Source of the DNA: Auanema rhodensis
Taxonomy: Eukaryota; Nematoda; Chromadorea; Rhabditida; Rhabditidae
Reading direction: 5' to 3'
DNA length: 64,000 nucleotides
NCBI GenBank assembly: GCA_964057225.1
Contig: CAXKVF010000077.1
Span: forward strand, 372,001-436,000
The position numbers and the translations under genes are program-made. Shown piece by piece: positions 63,185 to 64,000 of this stretch (position 1 is the stretch's first letter; every line of letters begins with the position of its first letter). The notes under the pieces are model-generated. The model was not told the origin of the DNA. It did no database searches and worked only from the letters and a program-made list of their open reading frames with translations.

Positions 63185-64000
63185 CAATATCAATAAAAAT
63201 TTGTTTTTAGACTAATATGGACATGGGGAATCTAATTTTGAAAACCGCATCTCTTTATCTTTCACGTGAAGCGAGTTACATACCAAGTGCACATCACGTG
63301 TACATTTAATTAGCATAAATTAAAGTTCACGTAAATTTCAAAGTCATGGTTACCATGCACCAATATCAATAAAAATTTGTTTTTAGACTAATATGGACAT
63401 GGGGAATCTAATTTTGAAAACCGCATCTCTTTATCTTTCACGTGAAGCGAGTTACATACCAAGTGCACATCACGTGTACATTTAATTAGCATAAATTAAA
63501 GTTCACGTAAATTTCAAAGTCATGGTTACCATGAACCAATATCAATAAAAATTTGTTTTTAGACTAATATGGACATGGGGAATCTAATTTTGAAAACCGC
63601 ATCTCTTTATCTTTCACGTGAAGCGAGTTACATACCAAGTGCACATCACGTGTACATTTAATGAGCATAAATTAAAGTTCACGTAAATTTCAAAGTCATG
63701 GTTACCATGAACTAATATCAATAAAAATTTGTTTTTAGACTAATATGGACATGGGGAATCTAATTTTGAAAACCGCATCTCTTTATCTTTCACGTGAAGC
63801 GAGTTACACACCAAGTGCACATCACGTGTACATTTAATTAGCATAAATTAAAGTTCACGTAAATTTCAAAGTCATGGTTACCATGAACCAATATCAATAA
63901 AAATTTGTGTTAAGACTAATATGGACATGGGGAATCTAATTTTGAAAACCGCATCTCTTTATCTTTCACGTGAAGCGAGTTACATACCAAGTGCACATCA
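63185..64000. repeat. Right end of window: four monomers and a 112-bp partial
   Basis: Plain (63185, ending GCAC), plain (63361), m127 T>G (63537), m1 C>T with m97 T>C (63713), and the partial m21/m24 monomer (63889-64000). The order m127, m1, m21/m24 is that of HOR-B monomers 8-10, so HOR-B material continues beyond the window. Confidence 0.9.

Larger units (their letters stand above)
1..64000. repeat. Satellite DNA array, 176-bp monomer, 363.6 copies
   Basis: A single 176-bp unit repeats head to tail without interruption or inversion. Taking the C of CAATATCAAT as m1, monomers start at 1, 177, 353, 529 and so on; the last start is 63889. Only four monomers are not 176 bp: those at 2289 and 6514 are 177, and those at 21299 and 29570 are 175. 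The consensus is about 32% GC. Most monomers differ from it by 0-5 substitutions. No transposon, gene or unique spacer interrupts the array, and neither edge is in the window. Unit length and purity are typical of centromeric or other heterochromatic satellites of plants and animals; the centromere assignment is inference. Transcription, if any, would be non-coding. Confidence 0.98.

Noticed and set aside
1-64000. CRISPR array
   Set aside because: The repeated unit is 176 bp with no alternation of short repeats and unique spacers; every base belongs to the repeat.
1-64000. Transposon, LTR retrotransposon or other insertion in the array
   Set aside because: The 176-bp phase never breaks except for four single-base changes, so nothing has been inserted.
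1-64000. CACGTG sites as gene promoters (G-box or E-box)
   Set aside because: No gene lies nearby and the sites recur in every monomer, so promoter function is not supported.
1-64000. tRNA, rRNA, telomeric repeat or replication-origin array
   Set aside because: No conserved tRNA or rRNA motifs and no telomeric hexamer/heptamer runs are present; AT-rich blocks alone do not define an origin.

Overview
The whole window is one uninterrupted tandem-satellite array. A 176-bp AT-rich monomer (about 32% GC in the consensus) repeats head to tail, always in the same orientation, from the first base to the last. Counting from base 1, there are 363 complete monomers plus a 112-bp partial one at 63889-64000. 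I found no gene, RNA gene, transposon, microsatellite or unique sequence. Array edges are not in view, so this is the interior of a larger block. It is eukaryotic satellite DNA of the size class (about 170-180 bp) typical of centromeric or other constitutive heterochromatin. The species cannot be read directly. A weak motif match, recalled from memory, to the Arabidopsis 178-bp centromere repeat makes a crucifer plausible but unproven.

Monomer length is almost perfectly fixed. I saw only four departures: +1 at 2390, +1 at 6615 (a duplicate of the first), -1 near 21444 and -1 near 29610. Monomers differ from the consensus by roughly 0-5 substitutions. Those substitutions recur in ordered strings, so they act as barcodes for higher-order repeats (HORs). 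Monomer positions (m) are numbered from the C of CAATATCAAT, so window base 1 is m1. Main diagnostic variants: m1 C>T, m5 A>G, m8 A>G, m11 A>C or A>G, m26 G>A or G>T, m43 G>A, m71/m72, m76 T>G, m94 A>C, m100 C>T, m107 A>C, m127 T>G, m133 A>T, m151 A>C, m174 C/A.

Layout: 1-8098 is a 24-monomer unit (4225 bp) present almost twice. 8099-21473 is a more heterogeneous domain with 5-, 4- and 18-monomer periodicities and dispersed copies of a 7-monomer block. 21474-23057 is a 5-monomer-offset duplication. From 22354 to the end the array alternates two larger HOR families that share a common core. HOR-A has copies at 22354-25521, 25522-28865, 36961-39600 and 48929-51216. HOR-B has short, 16-, 21-, 23- and 11-monomer versions between 29394 and 61776. 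A three-monomer duplication lies at 62129-63184.

Each monomer carries three TCACGT cores spaced 32 and 33 bp apart (a perfect TTCACGTGAA palindrome, ATCACGTG and TTCACGTAAA). It also has a dyad around GGTTACC, an A/T-tract region, and five CpGs (about the number expected by chance). The structure is best explained by unequal crossover and conversion at many scales, and several hybrid monomers place breakpoints within about 30-50 bp. A centromere role is likely from the array type but is inference. All comparisons were made by eye.
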